From positions 20,139,001-20,203,000 of the forward strand of contig CM036626.1 of assembly GCA_020746105.1 (NCBI GenBank): a stretch of 64,000 bases of DNA. The letters run 5' to 3'. This DNA is from Trogon surrucura (taxonomy: Eukaryota > Chordata > Aves > Trogoniformes > Trogonidae). Numbering within the stretch: position 1 is the first letter of the stretch; the number at the start of each line of letters is the position of its first letter. Positions 1 through 11,840 of the stretch are shown here, one piece after another. Below the pieces are notes generated by a model, which saw only the letters and a program-made list of their open reading frames with translations, did no database searches and was not told the DNA's origin. The translations under genes were made by a program, and so were the position numbers.

Positions 1-617
1 AGCTAAGAAAGTCTTCAAATTGCCTGTTTATGGTTTTTAACTATTTACAAGTTGTAATAGAGTGCAAGGAGAAGATCAGGTTTTATCTGGAGATTTGAGG
101 TGTTTTAAGGGTTGACGTGGTTTTTTTTTGAAGAAGAGGAATTTGAGGGCAATGAGAATGGGAATGAAATGGCAAAACATTTCCTTGAAAGTGTTACTTT
201 GCAGGCACCGTGTCCTTCATGTACCAGGTGATGTTTGCAGAGAAAAGTGAGAGTAATTCGCGTAACTTTTACCTGTGATCTACAGAGTTTATTAATTACG
301 CTTCAGCTTACCCCAGAGAGGCAGCAAGTGAATGTGCTGATGACAAAATTGAGACACAGAAGAAATCTCACAGCACCCAAGTAGAAGAAGCAGATAAGGT
401 GGTACAATTTGTAATCCTTATCTGGTACACAGCGTACTTAGACCCTCACAAATCGCTCCTCAGGCTGATATTGAATGAAATATTTAAAAAAGTTTCCTTG
501 TTGGGCTTCTGATGTGACTTTTCTGGAAAGAAAAAAAAAAAAAATCAAACTGTCAACAAACAGAAGGGGCAGCAATCCTAAACCTCTTTGTAATCTGTTT
601 TTTTTTCTCTTTTACAG
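1..617 (+). other. CNTN4: CNTN4 intron upstream of the start-codon exon (3' part only)
   Basis: This is the downstream end of an intron in the 5' untranslated part of the gene. It closes with a pyrimidine-rich tract and the acceptor ttttacag at 610-617. An A-rich run lies near 530-543. No coding sequence or recognisable repeat is visible. In mammals the CNTN4 start codon also lies downstream of non-coding exons (from memory), which fits. The upstream exon and promoter are outside the window. Confidence 0.6.
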
Positions 618-701
618 ATTAAAGGTTGCCTAAAATTTCCAAGGAGCCCTGTTCTCTTCTGTAGTTACTGGACTCGTCTCCTCTGACCCGGGAAGCTGAA
701 G
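618..701 (+). other. CNTN4: CNTN4 5' untranslated part of the first coding exon
   Basis: These 84 bases lie between the acceptor AG at 616-617 and the ATG at 702. They contain an in-frame TGA at 684-686, so translation cannot begin further upstream in this exon and the ATG at 702 is the natural start. The base at -3 of the ATG is A, a favourable Kozak position. The acceptor position is inferred from the polypyrimidine tract and AG; an RNA read would fix it. Confidence 0.6.
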
Positions 702-756
702 ATGAGGTTGCTATGGGAACTGCTCGTGCTGCAATCATTCATGGTGTGCCTTGCAG
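702..756 (+). CDS. CNTN4: Contactin-4, signal-peptide exon (residues 1-18 plus one base of codon 19)
   Basis: This exon encodes MRLLWELLVLQSFMVCLA, a textbook secretory signal: a basic residue at position 2, a leucine/valine-rich core and a small residue before the predicted cleavage site at Ala18. It differs from my memory of human CNTN4 at only a few positions. The exon ends with the first base (G) of codon 19, followed by the donor gtaaag at 757-762. The next exon supplies AT, giving Asp19. CNTN4 is a GPI-anchored axonal adhesion protein with six Ig and four fibronectin III domains; its partners include APP and PTPRG (established knowledge). The upstream in-frame stop at 684 and A at -3 support this start. 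Very confident identification. Confidence 0.95.
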
Positions 757-2975
757 GTAAAGTGTCATTTAAAAACTTTGGAGTTAGCGTGAAATACGGT
801 TGCATTCCTAACTCTAAAGTGCGCTGCCTTTTATATGCCAGTGATAGAATGGCAAAAATAAGGCCCTGCTTGGGGAAGGTTGCTGAACGGATCAAGCTGA
901 TGCCTCTTAACGAGCTCCGCAGCAGCAGCACGAGGTTTCTCAGGTCTGCTCGACCCATTTCCAGTTCAAAGTTGCTGTCGATGAAAGTTATTTTCCCACG
1001 TTGCGTTAAGCGTTTCAATGCTCAATTAAACCTACGCGGAGTATGGCTTTAAATCCCATTAAAACGGTGTTATGTTACAGCTAAGACCTTGCTCCATTTA
1101 ACAAATAATTAGGATAACATATTTCAGCGGCAGAACCATCTTCTGCAACTGCCCTTGTTTAGCTTTTTCTTCCCTGGGAGTTGGAATGTTTTGAGCGTTC
1201 CCGGCGAAACGACGTTTCCCAGGAGCGTGTCTTTTCCCAGGAGCCGAAGCAGCTCTTGGAAAACGTTTCAGGTGTGCAGAGGTTTCGGCAAAGCTTGCCC
1301 CAAGGCCTTGCTCACCTTCAGATGCACAAGGAGTTGCTCGTTGGCTGCTGCTCAAGGAGCTGGTGCCGGGGGCTGCCACCACACCGGGGCTGCCAACAAC
1401 TATTTAGAGTCTCTCAGTTGATTAGTTCCTCCATGAATTGGGGTTATTATTCTTTAATGGGTATTTTGGTTTGTTCTGAGGAGGGGGTGTGTTCCATGTT
1501 AATTAATGCTTATGTCACCTTGGTGTTCATCTGGATTGCCCTGATTTATCTGCTGCTCAGTGCTCAGAATGTTTTACTGCTTTGTTTAGTAACTTCTGCT
1601 TGCTTTCTTTTTATATGTGCACATCGCCAAGGTACTTTTGCAGCATTTTAGGTAATAGCAAACTACTTACAATAGTGTTTACTTTCTTCTGCTTAGCTCT
1701 ACTGAACATAAAGCCACTTTTATTCGGTACTTACGGGTGCCTATTTTTGAAATTTGGTTCCAAGTCTTTCTAAATGTGCTATGACAGTTTCTGAGCTGGC
1801 AGAAAATTGGATGCAGAGAGATTCTGCAATGCGGTGCCACACGTGTTTCAGGAATTGCAACCCTAGAGAAGTTAGGCTCTGGGAATACATAAAGTGTGAT
1901 CCTTCGTTTTAAGCAAATAAGCAAAACAGTAGAAAAAAACAAAAGCATGCAAAATATCTTTTTCACCCTGATTTCTGCACTTGAAATATCTGTTGCAAAA
2001 TGTCTGGGATCAGCAAAATAAAGTTTCCGGAGATTTCAGGGAGCTGTCCTTATCTTTCATGTATGTTTTTTTTGAAAAATACATCTCTTAGGCCCTGGCT
2101 TTCCCCCTACATGTCTGCAACTGCATTTTTTTCTCATCTTTGCAATGCACTGAGTATCTTCAGGGCACAGTATGAGTTTCTCTGTCGTGCTGAGGAAGAT
2201 TTACTAGAGTTACAGGGAGAGGAGTGCCTGAGTTTTGTATTAGGTGATGAGTGAGGAAATCGTTTCAGTTTGCTGAAGGACGTGACTTGGGCCAACTTCT
2301 GACAAGATTTGAATGTGGAAGTTTCTGTGTCTTCCTGCAGTTGTGTGAGCTGGCTGTAGGCTAGGGAAGGGATTTAGCTGCGTGAGCTGTGGTGCTAGCA
2401 CGGATCAGGGCGAACTCGTTTGGGTGCGGTGCCGTTATTAGTTAACACACTCGGGATGCCTCCTAGACCTGTGCGAGGGTTTTGTGTTACGGACTTTGTG
2501 ACCACCTTCAGATTTGGCTGTGAAGCATTCAGAAGTTAGGAGGAAACTCTACTGGAAGCTTTGCATCACCTTGTTCTGCATCAGTGCCCTCTGCAAGGTG
2601 GGAGTAGGTGACCATAAAGTAATTAATTTTAGTAGTTGCTCTTTAGCAGCTCCATGCAGAAGGCATAAAGCTGTAAACCAAAAGCCTGTAGACAAACCTG
2701 CAGCCCTTAATTTTTGTAGTTCTATGTTCTACTTTTTTTTGATCTAGTTAGAGGAGGCTTGTTTGCCCCTGCTGGCAATTCTGCTGCTCTTGGAGAACGT
2801 TGGGTGTTGATCCCAAGCTCAAAGGAGTCTGGTAACTGCCCAAGCCATGTCCTGCCCGGGGCACTGCTCCTCCCACTGCCCTGCACAGCACCTCTTGCTT
2901 CAAGACTACCCAGGAGGGATGGAAACTTGCCTTCTGTCTACAGTAGACAGTGATTGCTCTTCTCTGAAACCGGGA

Positions 2976-3154
2976 GGGTGGTTGGCTCACTCGGTCAGAG
3001 CGTGGTGCTGATAACACCAAGGTCACGGGTTCGATCCCCCTTGGGTCCCCATGTGTTGCCTGATCTAGTTGAGAGGTGTCCCTGCCCATGACAGGGAGGT
3101 TGGATTAAATGATCTCTAAGGTCCCTTTCAGCCTAGGCCATTCTACGATTCTTC
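2976..3154 (+). mobile_element. tRNA-Ile-derived SINE with CR1 tail (TguSINE1-like)
   Basis: The head, about 2976-3050, aligns over its whole length with tRNA-Ile. It has an A box (TGGCTCACTCGG), a D-arm/anticodon region (AGAGCGTGGTGCTGATAAC) and a perfect-looking B box (GGTTCGATCCC). The 3' half from 3060 is the end of a CR1 LINE (CCTGATCTAGT, then GGTTGGATTAAATGATCTCT) and finishes with a short ATTCTACGATTCT tail. The acceptor stem does not pair, so this is a SINE and not a working tRNA gene. The A and B boxes form an internal RNA polymerase III promoter; the CR1 tail would let CR1 enzymes copy it. From memory, the passerine SINE TguSINE1 has this build. Substitutions in head and tail suggest an old copy. 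Confidence 0.85.
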
Positions 3155-4341
3155 TTCAATTCTAAGTTTAAAAAAAAAGTTAGGGAGTAGTATTTAATTT
3201 TCACATTGATCAAACCATTTTCCCCGCGTGGCAGTGGGCCCCGTGCCCCTTCAGGGACAGCCACTGGGCTCCAGTTACTGCCAGTCCCAGCAGCTACTTG
3301 GGGTGTTATTTTGCGTGTGCACTTCCTAAGCGAACATCTGTTCACTTAGAGATTGTGTGAAAACTTCCAAACTTGTACCATTCCAGCCATTAAACAGCTG
3401 TCAAACCCAAAGCACTTAGAGTATCCAAACGTGTCAGTAGGGGTACCAGTTATCCACCGCTGCCAATGTGCCAGGAGAAGAAAGACGTGCCCGGGCTGTT
3501 CACAGTCTGCGTGGGATATTGCTATTGATTTTATGTACTGGGTGTTCGGGTATTACAGTTCTTCACAGCAGGATAAAACACTCAGAAAGCTCGATCAATT
3601 CCAGGACATACTTAAAGCAGCTACCTAGAGGTGCAAGTCTGCTAATAATTTTGGGAGCTACCCAGCCTCCCTCGAAAAGGCAGCAGCATCACTAAAGGTT
3701 TTCCTGAGCTTACCACCCCCTTTCAATCCATCACCCAGCCTGGGACCATATTTTTCAGCCTGCTTTACTTGCTGCGGTTGTTCTGAGGTCACGCCGATAA
3801 AAACTAACAGTGCTTTCTTTGGACTGGATCCTTGATGTATATCAATTCAGGGTTTCTCATTATATTTTCAGGAGTCTTTTCTTTAGTTGTCAGCTCTGGG
3901 AAGCAGCAACTGCAAATTATTCCTCTGGTGCCAGATAACTCTGATTTGTTAGGTCTGTCAGATTCCTTAAATAGCAGTTGTGGTGGCGATAATTTTTAAG
4001 TTTTGGAGAGAGTAAGATGAGAGGCAGAGTAGGTTGCGAAAAATAACGCAAGGCTCTTTTGAGACATGACTTTGTTAACAAATGCTCTCTCTTGGGCAGC
4101 CCCACGTAGCTGCTGTACGCACGAAATGCATTTATGTACGGGCTGGGAACCACGATGGGGAGACCAAAGAAATTGCGCAGGATGAGCCAAACCGGCTTGT
4201 GGAGATGAAGATGGGGCATAGTCCGTATGCCTGTAATGTGCTGGACGAGTATGAAAGGAAATTTTCCGTATTTTTGTGACTCTTATGCAATTCTTTGCCT
4301 CATTAACTTCCCGTAGCAGCGAGTTTCGCTGTTGAAGTCAT

Positions 4342-4410
4342 ATTTGCATGTTAATGAGCTGCAATCGCATAGACGCATTAGCCGTCTGAGTGTGCATATG
4401 CATATTTTAT
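4342..4410. promoter_or_regulatory. Octamer/POU motif cluster, candidate intronic enhancer core
   Basis: A perfect octamer ATTTGCAT lies at 4342-4349, followed directly by GTTAATGAG with a TAAT core. About 45 bases later comes GCATATGCATATTTTAT (4394-4410), which carries overlapping ATGCAT/ATGCATAT half sites. POU-domain and homeodomain factors are known to bind such sites in neural enhancers. No experimental support exists in the sequence, and the cluster could be chance in AT-rich DNA. Confidence 0.25.
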
Positions 4411-6417
4411 AATGTGATTTAACTCGTGAAGATCCACTCCTATTTTGACAGAGGGCAAAAAAGGAACCTAGGAACTTCTGAGAGGTGTTTATGCTGGGCC
4501 GTGTCATGTGTGTAACTTCAGTTTGGCTTGCTCTCCCACTCCTGATCTCCAACTCAGCTTTTTCTTGGAGACTTTAATTTCTGGCCTTCTGCTTGTTCTT
4601 GCCATTTAAAAAAAAAGATCCATGCTGACAACAAACATGCCAGCTAACAAGACTGGCCCTCCTTTTTTTCTTAGCAAGCACCATGTAAACACAATAGCTT
4701 CGATAACCGAGTTTCTCTTGTAGCTCTGTAGCAATGCTTCTGTTTCAGCAAGTTGGGTTGGTCAAAAGGAAAGTGCTGTTGCTGCTGTATCTGCTCAACG
4801 CTCCTGGAGAAGTGGCTGAAATTGGTCCAGATAGCACGAGCCAAAACACATAATCTAGTATTTGTTTTACGCTAATTTGAATGAATAAGGAAACACTGTT
4901 CTTTCTCTCTGCTAACTTGGCTTCTTCATGAGAGCTCCCAGCTCTGTCAGCCTTTGTTTTGCAACAGATTAAACGGGCTGCACAAAGATTGCTGGCAGCT
5001 TTTTGTTGGAATATGGAAGGTGATCCTGAAAGAAATATCTGTGTTGCTCCCCCAGAGTTGCTATAGGTCCCTCTGCGATTTCTGTACCTGCCTACGCTCT
5101 TGTTACATGAAAAGCCAGTTTCACAGTTGTCCAGGTATCCAGGAGGAGATATTAGCTGTGTTGCCTCTCACATCTGAAAAGTTAGGATGAATTAATATGG
5201 AGATGGCCGCATGTGCAAAGTTCATACATCATTTCAGCCATCAGTAGAAGGGTGAGAGTGGTATTTATTAATGGGCTTTTTGCTGGCTGTCGGTACACGC
5301 GAGTCTGTTACTGGTGTCACGATATCCCAGCACCACCTGTGCTTAATTCTTCAAATCCAGGGGCAGCATCATATTTTTCAATATCAAATTCTGTTGTATT
5401 TTTGATTCAGGTGGAACAGAAGCATTGTTTCACCTTTTATCTGCTGAAAAAAAAATGACATTTTGTAATGTAAAAATATGCACATGACAGCAGAAATCAG
5501 AAAAAAAAAAAAAGAGAACTGTTTCTGTAGAGCTTATTTTCAGTGTGGTGGCGTGTTGAATTTTGATTTTTTTTTCCCCAAACCTGAATTTTACAGGAAA
5601 ATACGCCTGTCTGGACATTCTTTCCTCTTTTGTCACATGCTGATACAGCATAACCAATACCTCAGCAGTGGTTCAGACCAGAATACTTAGCGCATAGCTA
5701 AGGAATTTGTGGGGGGAAAAAAATACAATATATAGTCATGTGCTTTCCATTGTTAGGCAAAATTCACTATAATTTATATCAATACATTCCAATGAAATGA
5801 GGCGTCCAGCTCTCTTGAAAATTAAAACTTGAATTTCATACGAAGATGAATATTCACAGGCCTGTCTGAATTCCCGCTTTTATCCAAGCAGATGTAGGTT
5901 ACGCACAAAAGAAATTCTGCTAATTTCATGTCTGAATGTAAATAATTAAGGCAAGAAGCACTGTTGTACATATTAAATGACGGTCTCCTCTAAACGGGGC
6001 AGCGATTCAATTTGTTCAGCGGTTTTTTTTTCCCCCCGGTGCTGCGTAGTTCCCACGACTGGCGCTTGGATGTCAGTGGGTAGCTGGAAAATGATTAATC
6101 TGTTGCAGTCCTGTAATTAATTAATTTATATTTTGGTCAGTTCTGCAGCACTTTGCATTTCTGTGCCCGACTGCCTCGTTAATGTTTGGAACGGATAAAG
6201 CACCCAGTGACTCCTGTTAATAGAATCACTTCTAAAACGCAATCTGACCCTCACTAAGCTGCCACTGAAGCCAGTGGAGAAGGCTTTGCTGATGAGATCT
6301 GCCCTGCCTTTAAGACTTTTTTTTTTTTCCTGATTATTCGAGGTTTTTTTTGTTCACTTTAAGCTTCTGTTACTTCCAAACGCGGTGACCGGGCCTTGCT
6401 CCTCTTCACCCCGCAGG

Positions 6418-6459
6418 CGCCATCTTGTGGGCAGGCGGCCCTTGCTCTGCAGAGGGCGG
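6418..6459. promoter_or_regulatory. Candidate YY1 and CTCF sites in a GC-rich patch
   Basis: CGCCATCTT at 6418-6426 is the reverse complement of the YY1 core AAGATGGCG. TCTGCAGAGGGCGG at 6446-6459 matches the CTCF core consensus at all positions except two near its 5' end. Both sit in an isolated GC-rich patch (about 6380-6480) in otherwise AT-leaning intron. This is a motif match only. Confidence 0.25.
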
Positions 6460-6825
6460 GCAGGCCTCAACTCTGTCAAACGTCCAGGGATCCAGGTTAA
6501 AATAAAGTTTTGACCATAAAACCAGCTGCTTCACATCACCATTATCCCTAAAGAATCTACCCATCGCCGTAGCAGTGGGTGGTGAGGTCACAGGAGAGGG
6601 GCGATACACCACAGCGTGCTGGCTGTCAGGAGGGATTTTCCACAGAAAATGGAATACTTAACGTCGTGCAGCCTTAGTGTATGAGCAGACGCATGTTTGC
6701 TGGAGATTATTGCCACGAGAACACTGGTCTTCCTTCGGGAAATTTTTTAAAACTACCTAAAAATGGGCTTTAAATTGTGCGTATGGGGTGGTGCTCAGTA
6801 GTTACTCCAGTGGAGGGATTTGGGC

Positions 6826-7080
6826 AGGTGTTCTCTGGAGTAGAAGGTGTTTTCTGGAACAGAAGGTGTTTTCTGAAGTAGAAGGCATTTTCTGGAAGAG
6901 AAGGCGTTTTGTGAAAGGGAAGGGAAGGCATTTTTTGGAACAAAAGGTGTCTTCCGGAGTAGAAGGCGTTTTCTGGAAGGGAAGGCATTTTTTTGAATAA
7001 AAGGCGTTTTCTGGAAGAGAAGGCATTTTCTGGAAGAGAAGGCATTTTCTGGAATAAAACGCATTTTCTGGCATAAAAGG
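6826..7080 (+). repeat. 19-bp minisatellite, about 13 copies
   Basis: A tandem array of the unit AAGGCATTTTCTGGAAGAG and close variants. The three units at about 7019-7075 are the most regular; there is a small disruption near 6905-6930 where AAGGG-type sequence is inserted. Because 19 is not a multiple of three, a reading frame passes through all three phases of the unit. None of these phases has a stop on the minus strand, so all three minus frames stay open across the array and give repetitive ORFs of 90-131 residues. I regard these as by-products of the repeat, not genes. Confidence 0.9.
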
Positions 7081-9799
7081 CCGCTCTTGGTCGCAGCTGA
7101 GGGAGAGGACAGTAGCTGGTGGGGTGGAGATGAGTTGCTGTCACAAAGACAAAGTTCCCTTCTGAGGAGGGACAGCCCTTGCTGTGGCAAATTCTGTTAA
7201 TTTTTTACCGGTCGTGGAATTAGATCGTAACCATTCCCTGGCAGTGTCTGGGCTCCAGTGTGACCTTAAATTCCCAAAGGCTCTTAACCATCCAGCTTGA
7301 CCCAAGGGTCAACTCTAGCTGTGTCCCCAGCATCGTTACCACCTGTTGAATGTGCTTAAGCTCATGTGTGTTAAATGTGCTTTTGCCGTGTTGAGGGAGG
7401 GTTTTGCTACAGCCGATAGTTGTGTTGTTGATGGGAAATGCTGTTGTAAAAACAAAGGCTTTTGAGGTGAGAACAGCTGTAAATGGTGAAGCTAAGACAC
7501 CTTAATATATATAAATGTGTAAACAGAATTAACGATGCTATTGAGGTCGTGGTGATGGGTGAGAATACTAATAATAATTAATATTAATACGGTGCTATGT
7601 ATTACACTGTAGAGGTTTGAAGCTAGAGGACAAGTAATTGTAGCGTGAAGCAACTGAAGCTAGAGATGAAAAAGATGATGGTTTAAACTAGGGAAATAAA
7701 GGGAAGAAGCTTCAGCAGGGAGGAATTGTTTGAGCTGAGAGGGCACTGGGATAAGAGTGATTAAATCTGAAGTGTACAAAAACCCGTTTAAACTGAAACT
7801 AGAAGACTTTTAGCCACCAAAGTGGGATTCTGCAGTATCACTCAGCTGTTGTCACTCAGTAGTTGTAAAGGAGAGCTAGGGAAATGTGTGTGATTATGTG
7901 TAATTTATGCTTATTTAGGGATTATATAGCAAGTTTTTCTGTGATTGCAGAGGATTTGACTCAACCTTACAAGAGGCCTGTACCCGTTTTACATTCCTGG
8001 TCTGCCAGCAGTGAAGCGCTCGCTAGATGTGACCTGACTCTGATTTAGGCCATAATTTCCCAAATTATAAAGTTACAGACCATATCAATGCAATTTTCTC
8101 ATTTCTCTTCTACATGCAGATGATTAGGTATATTATGTTTTTCTCTGTTTAACTCGCAAGTCCATCTGGGCAAGTTTAATTACATCTTTCTCAAAAGTTA
8201 TGTAGGTAAGATGATGCACTTTAAATAAAACAAGAGACTATGCAGGCATTTTTATAAGCAGATGTTCCAACTATCTGGCTGTGTATTGATCCCCTGTGCG
8301 TTTTATACGATGCCTCTTTTCAATTTAGCTTCTTTGCATTTGAATTAGTATGTAGGTATTGAAATTAAATCTCATTTAGGGAGTTACAAAAAAACCTTCT
8401 TTTCCAAGCATCCGTAAAATCGGGGAGAACATGGACCCAAAATACTTCTTTACTGCCGATAAAAATGAAGTTTCATGGCAGAATTGGATGTGATTAGTCT
8501 ATGGCTTTATAGGTAAAGTACTGTATGATTCTTAGAAAATCTAAATATTATTGGAAAGGGAGCTCATTTTGGAATGCTTGTGCATTCATTGAGTGGAACG
8601 AGAAAGTAAGAGATGTGGTGTGATGCGAAACCTGCGCTGGGGCTTGGTGCTGGCTCCATCTCCGGGGTTTGATTTACACAACTGCATCTCTGTGTGGCCT
8701 GAGAACCACAGTACTGGGCTACAGCCTGTACCTAGAAATTATCATACGTGTATTTATTGCATGCGAGACACTGCTCTCCCACTTCTTGAGATTTCGGTTT
8801 GGAGCTTGTGTTTACCACAGTTTGTCTTCAAACTGGGGAAATAACTGGGCAGAAACGTGCCTTGGCATAAACATCTTCTCCCCTGACACCGCCCTGCGTA
8901 GGTGCAAAATTTCTTTCCCTTTTCTCCATGCTTTCCTGGCTGTTTTCATAATTTAGAATAGTAACGGGAGCCACTGGGGGAGCCATTAGCTTCTGCCTGG
9001 GCTTGTGGGGTTAAATCCCTTGGTTTTGCCTCCTGCCCTTACCTCGTGCAGCGGAGCGTTAACCGGCTGAAAATGATTTTGGCAGCGATCATTATTGTTT
9101 GGATAAAGGTCTCTCAGCTAAGCAGCAATCAAGGGTGATCATCCAGACGGAATAAAAGGGGAAAGGGTCAATTCAACTTTGATAATTATAGTAGTATAAA
9201 TGTGGCCAATAACAGAATTACCCTTTACCAACAGCTAAATGTCTAAATAGGCTGGCAGAGCTGATGTTATCGCTCGCGGAAAAGTGAGGCTCTTCGCTGG
9301 CTGTGATTTTTTAGGACCCCTCATAGAAATGCTCATTGATGTCTGCAGCAAGGCACTGGTTTTCCCAACTGCTCCAGGTCTTAGACAATTTTTGCCGTTA
9401 GAAGAGAACAGACACTTTCGTTTTCTTGCGAGTTGGTGCTCGAAGTCAGGCTGTGGCAAATACGGGGGCTGCTCTCAATAAATACTGCTTTTAATGAATA
9501 GAGCGCCGAGCGCTGTGGTGCAGCTCATTCATCTGAACGTTGTTTAATCCCGGTTTATGGAAGCGTTTGTCAAGTGCTGTGACAGTCTGTGCTCTGAAAT
9601 TAAGGATATGCTCATGAGAGGCAGCAGTGACTCATTATTGCAAGTTTTAGGAAAGTTTTCAGGTCTATTTTGATGAAAAAGCAAAATTTATACACGATCA
9701 CTTCAGTGCTTCGACTTGGTTTTCCTTATTTTGCAATAAACCATACATATTTAGCTTTATAAATCAAGCTAAGGCACAATCATTAAATAGCCTATATCA

Positions 9800-9860
9800 C
9801 ATTAATTACAGCCATTAATTACAACCATTTATAATTGTGAACTGAACAAGTTGCTAATCA
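9800..9860. promoter_or_regulatory. Clustered TAATTA homeodomain sites with a 13-bp repeat
   Basis: CATTAATTACAGC (9800-9812) is followed at once by CATTAATTACAAC (9813-9825), then by a third, degenerate CATTTATAATTG. More ATTA/TAAT cores follow at 9855-9870 (CTAATCAATGAATTAACC). TAATTA is the core bound by many paired-type and LIM homeodomain factors. The regular 13-bp spacing puts successive sites on nearly the same side of the helix only approximately. Candidate enhancer; could be AT-rich coincidence. Confidence 0.25.
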
Positions 9861-11840
9861 ATGAATTAACCAGCCAGCAGTCAACGTCTCCAGCTGAAGT
9901 TGGTGCCTTTCAACTCCATTAAACTTTCCCCGTGTCAGGGAAAGTATGAAAAACATACCTATCTTCATGTGTAGATGTGCCTTAATTCCACTTTTCTGAG
10001 TTTAAGTATATGAAGGTTGCATCTGCTCTAAGGGAAAGTGTCATTTACAAAACGTCCCACGTGCGTATTGTGTAGCTGGAAAGAAAAATACACTGAGAAA
10101 GCTTTGTTTGAACTCTGTCCGGTGCGTGTTGAGTGCGGCAGGAATTTAGATGGCTTCCTCTTTGTGTCTGAAATACCTGCTCTGCCATCTTTTAATTTCT
10201 ACCTTTTAAGCCTTCGCGGCTGCAGAATAGATCCCTGACCAAGTTCAGAGTGTTACCGTGCTTTATTTTTCTTTACTTGTGAAAAAGCAAATAATATAAT
10301 GGGTGTTCAGTAAGACTGGGAAGAATAAATTATTCCTGCCCCCGCCAGCTTGCTGTCTGTGTAAACAGACAACATGAAACGCTCGCTGAGAGCCAGATCA
10401 AGCTTTATTCCTGCAGCATTCACTCTCCTTCCGTTTTTCATACTGTCCACATGAAATGGCATTTTCTCTGGTTTCCTGCTGTGTGGGCTTTACTGGAAGA
10501 CATCTGAAGAGGGACTTGAAAGAAGGCAGGTTGATGGTGGGGCTTTCTGCAATATGAAAGCAGGGCGCAGTGCAGGAGGCACAGCCAGATAAAAAGGGGC
10601 TGGAGGTGGCTGGATGCATGGGTGGAATGAAAATGAGAGATACACACTTCCTCAGCTATGGAAAAAAATTGTTTCCAAGTTTTTGGTGTGATGTAACCTA
10701 CATCAGATTGTCTTTTATAATGTCCCTTAAAAAGGGAATTATGTCTAAAACAAGTAACGGCCTCGTATTTCTGAGCTTTACTGCTGAAGTCCAGGCTATG
10801 GTGATTTGGCAGTGGAGTACTGTGTTCTTTTACCTTGCACATCTGTGATGATTTTGTGATCCCCTTGTATGTGTAGCGCAGATCCCGTGGTCTCCAACCT
10901 TCTTTTTGGTTGGTGTACAAGTACGCTGTGACCATAGCCAGAGAAAGTAAATATAGGCGATTCTGAAGTGGCAAACATGACTGAAAGGGATGATACTTAC
11001 TGCCAGTCAAAGTAAAATGTAGGAAGAAAGGCTTAAGGAGATACAAGCTTCATTCTTTTCTTCCAGAGGGGAGAAGTATCTTTGAAAGAGACTGAGATGT
11101 GAGAACGGAGAGCAGACTGAGGAGTGGTACATCTGCCAGTGTAGAAATGATGGCTAACGTGACAGCTCTGAAAGAATAATTGGAAGAGGACCCCCCCCCC
11201 AAAATGGATTTTGGACAGCAAAACAAGGCGAGTTGGGGGTGAGGAGAGGTTGTTAGGCTCTTGAAGGACAGCCCGAGGGATCCAGCTGTAACCGCGGCAC
11301 CTGGAGCAGAGCGAGCTGGAAGATGCTTTTGCCGTTGTGTAGATGTTTGCACGTGTTGGCTCTGGGTTAGGGGCGCTGAAGTACTTAAGGAGAGAAAACA
11401 AGTCTAAAAGGCGGCGCCGGGCACAATCAAACTGTTATTGAAACACGTATTCCTCAACTGGAATAAAAATGCTCTCTATAGCAATAGAAAGATGATGCCT
11501 CTTCTGAGTCAGGAAGCCCAGCTGCAACTCTCAAGTCAAGTGGCCAAGAACAGTTATCAGTAATGGCTACATTTCTCACTTTATAAATTGGAAAAACTGC
11601 AGGATCTCATTTTTTTTAACTCTGTGAGAGTGAGCGGTGGTGCTGGGCGAAGTGGGCTCCCCAGCGCGTGCCAGCAGCCCCGCTCGCTTTCTCAGCAGGG
11701 AGGACAGGTGCTGGCTCCTTATTAGTTTGTGCTCACTGATGTGAGCTGCTCATTTCAAAATATGAAAGTTAATTTCCAGGGTACGTAACGCACAGCTGCA
11801 AGGCATTTCCTTTTCTTACTTGCTAGATCTAAGGAGCAGA

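Noticed and set aside
2976-3050. Functional tRNA-Ile gene
   Set aside because: A and B boxes and anticodon arm are present, but the acceptor stem does not pair and a CR1 tail follows directly. It is a SINE head.
6795-7190. Repetitive minus-strand protein of 131 residues, and its two overlapping frames
   Set aside because: All three frames are open because of the 19-bp unit; there is no sign that one is selected.
10438-11046. Minus-strand ORF of about 202 codons
   Set aside because: No recognisable domain and no gene structure; this length is within what 64 kb of non-coding DNA can give.
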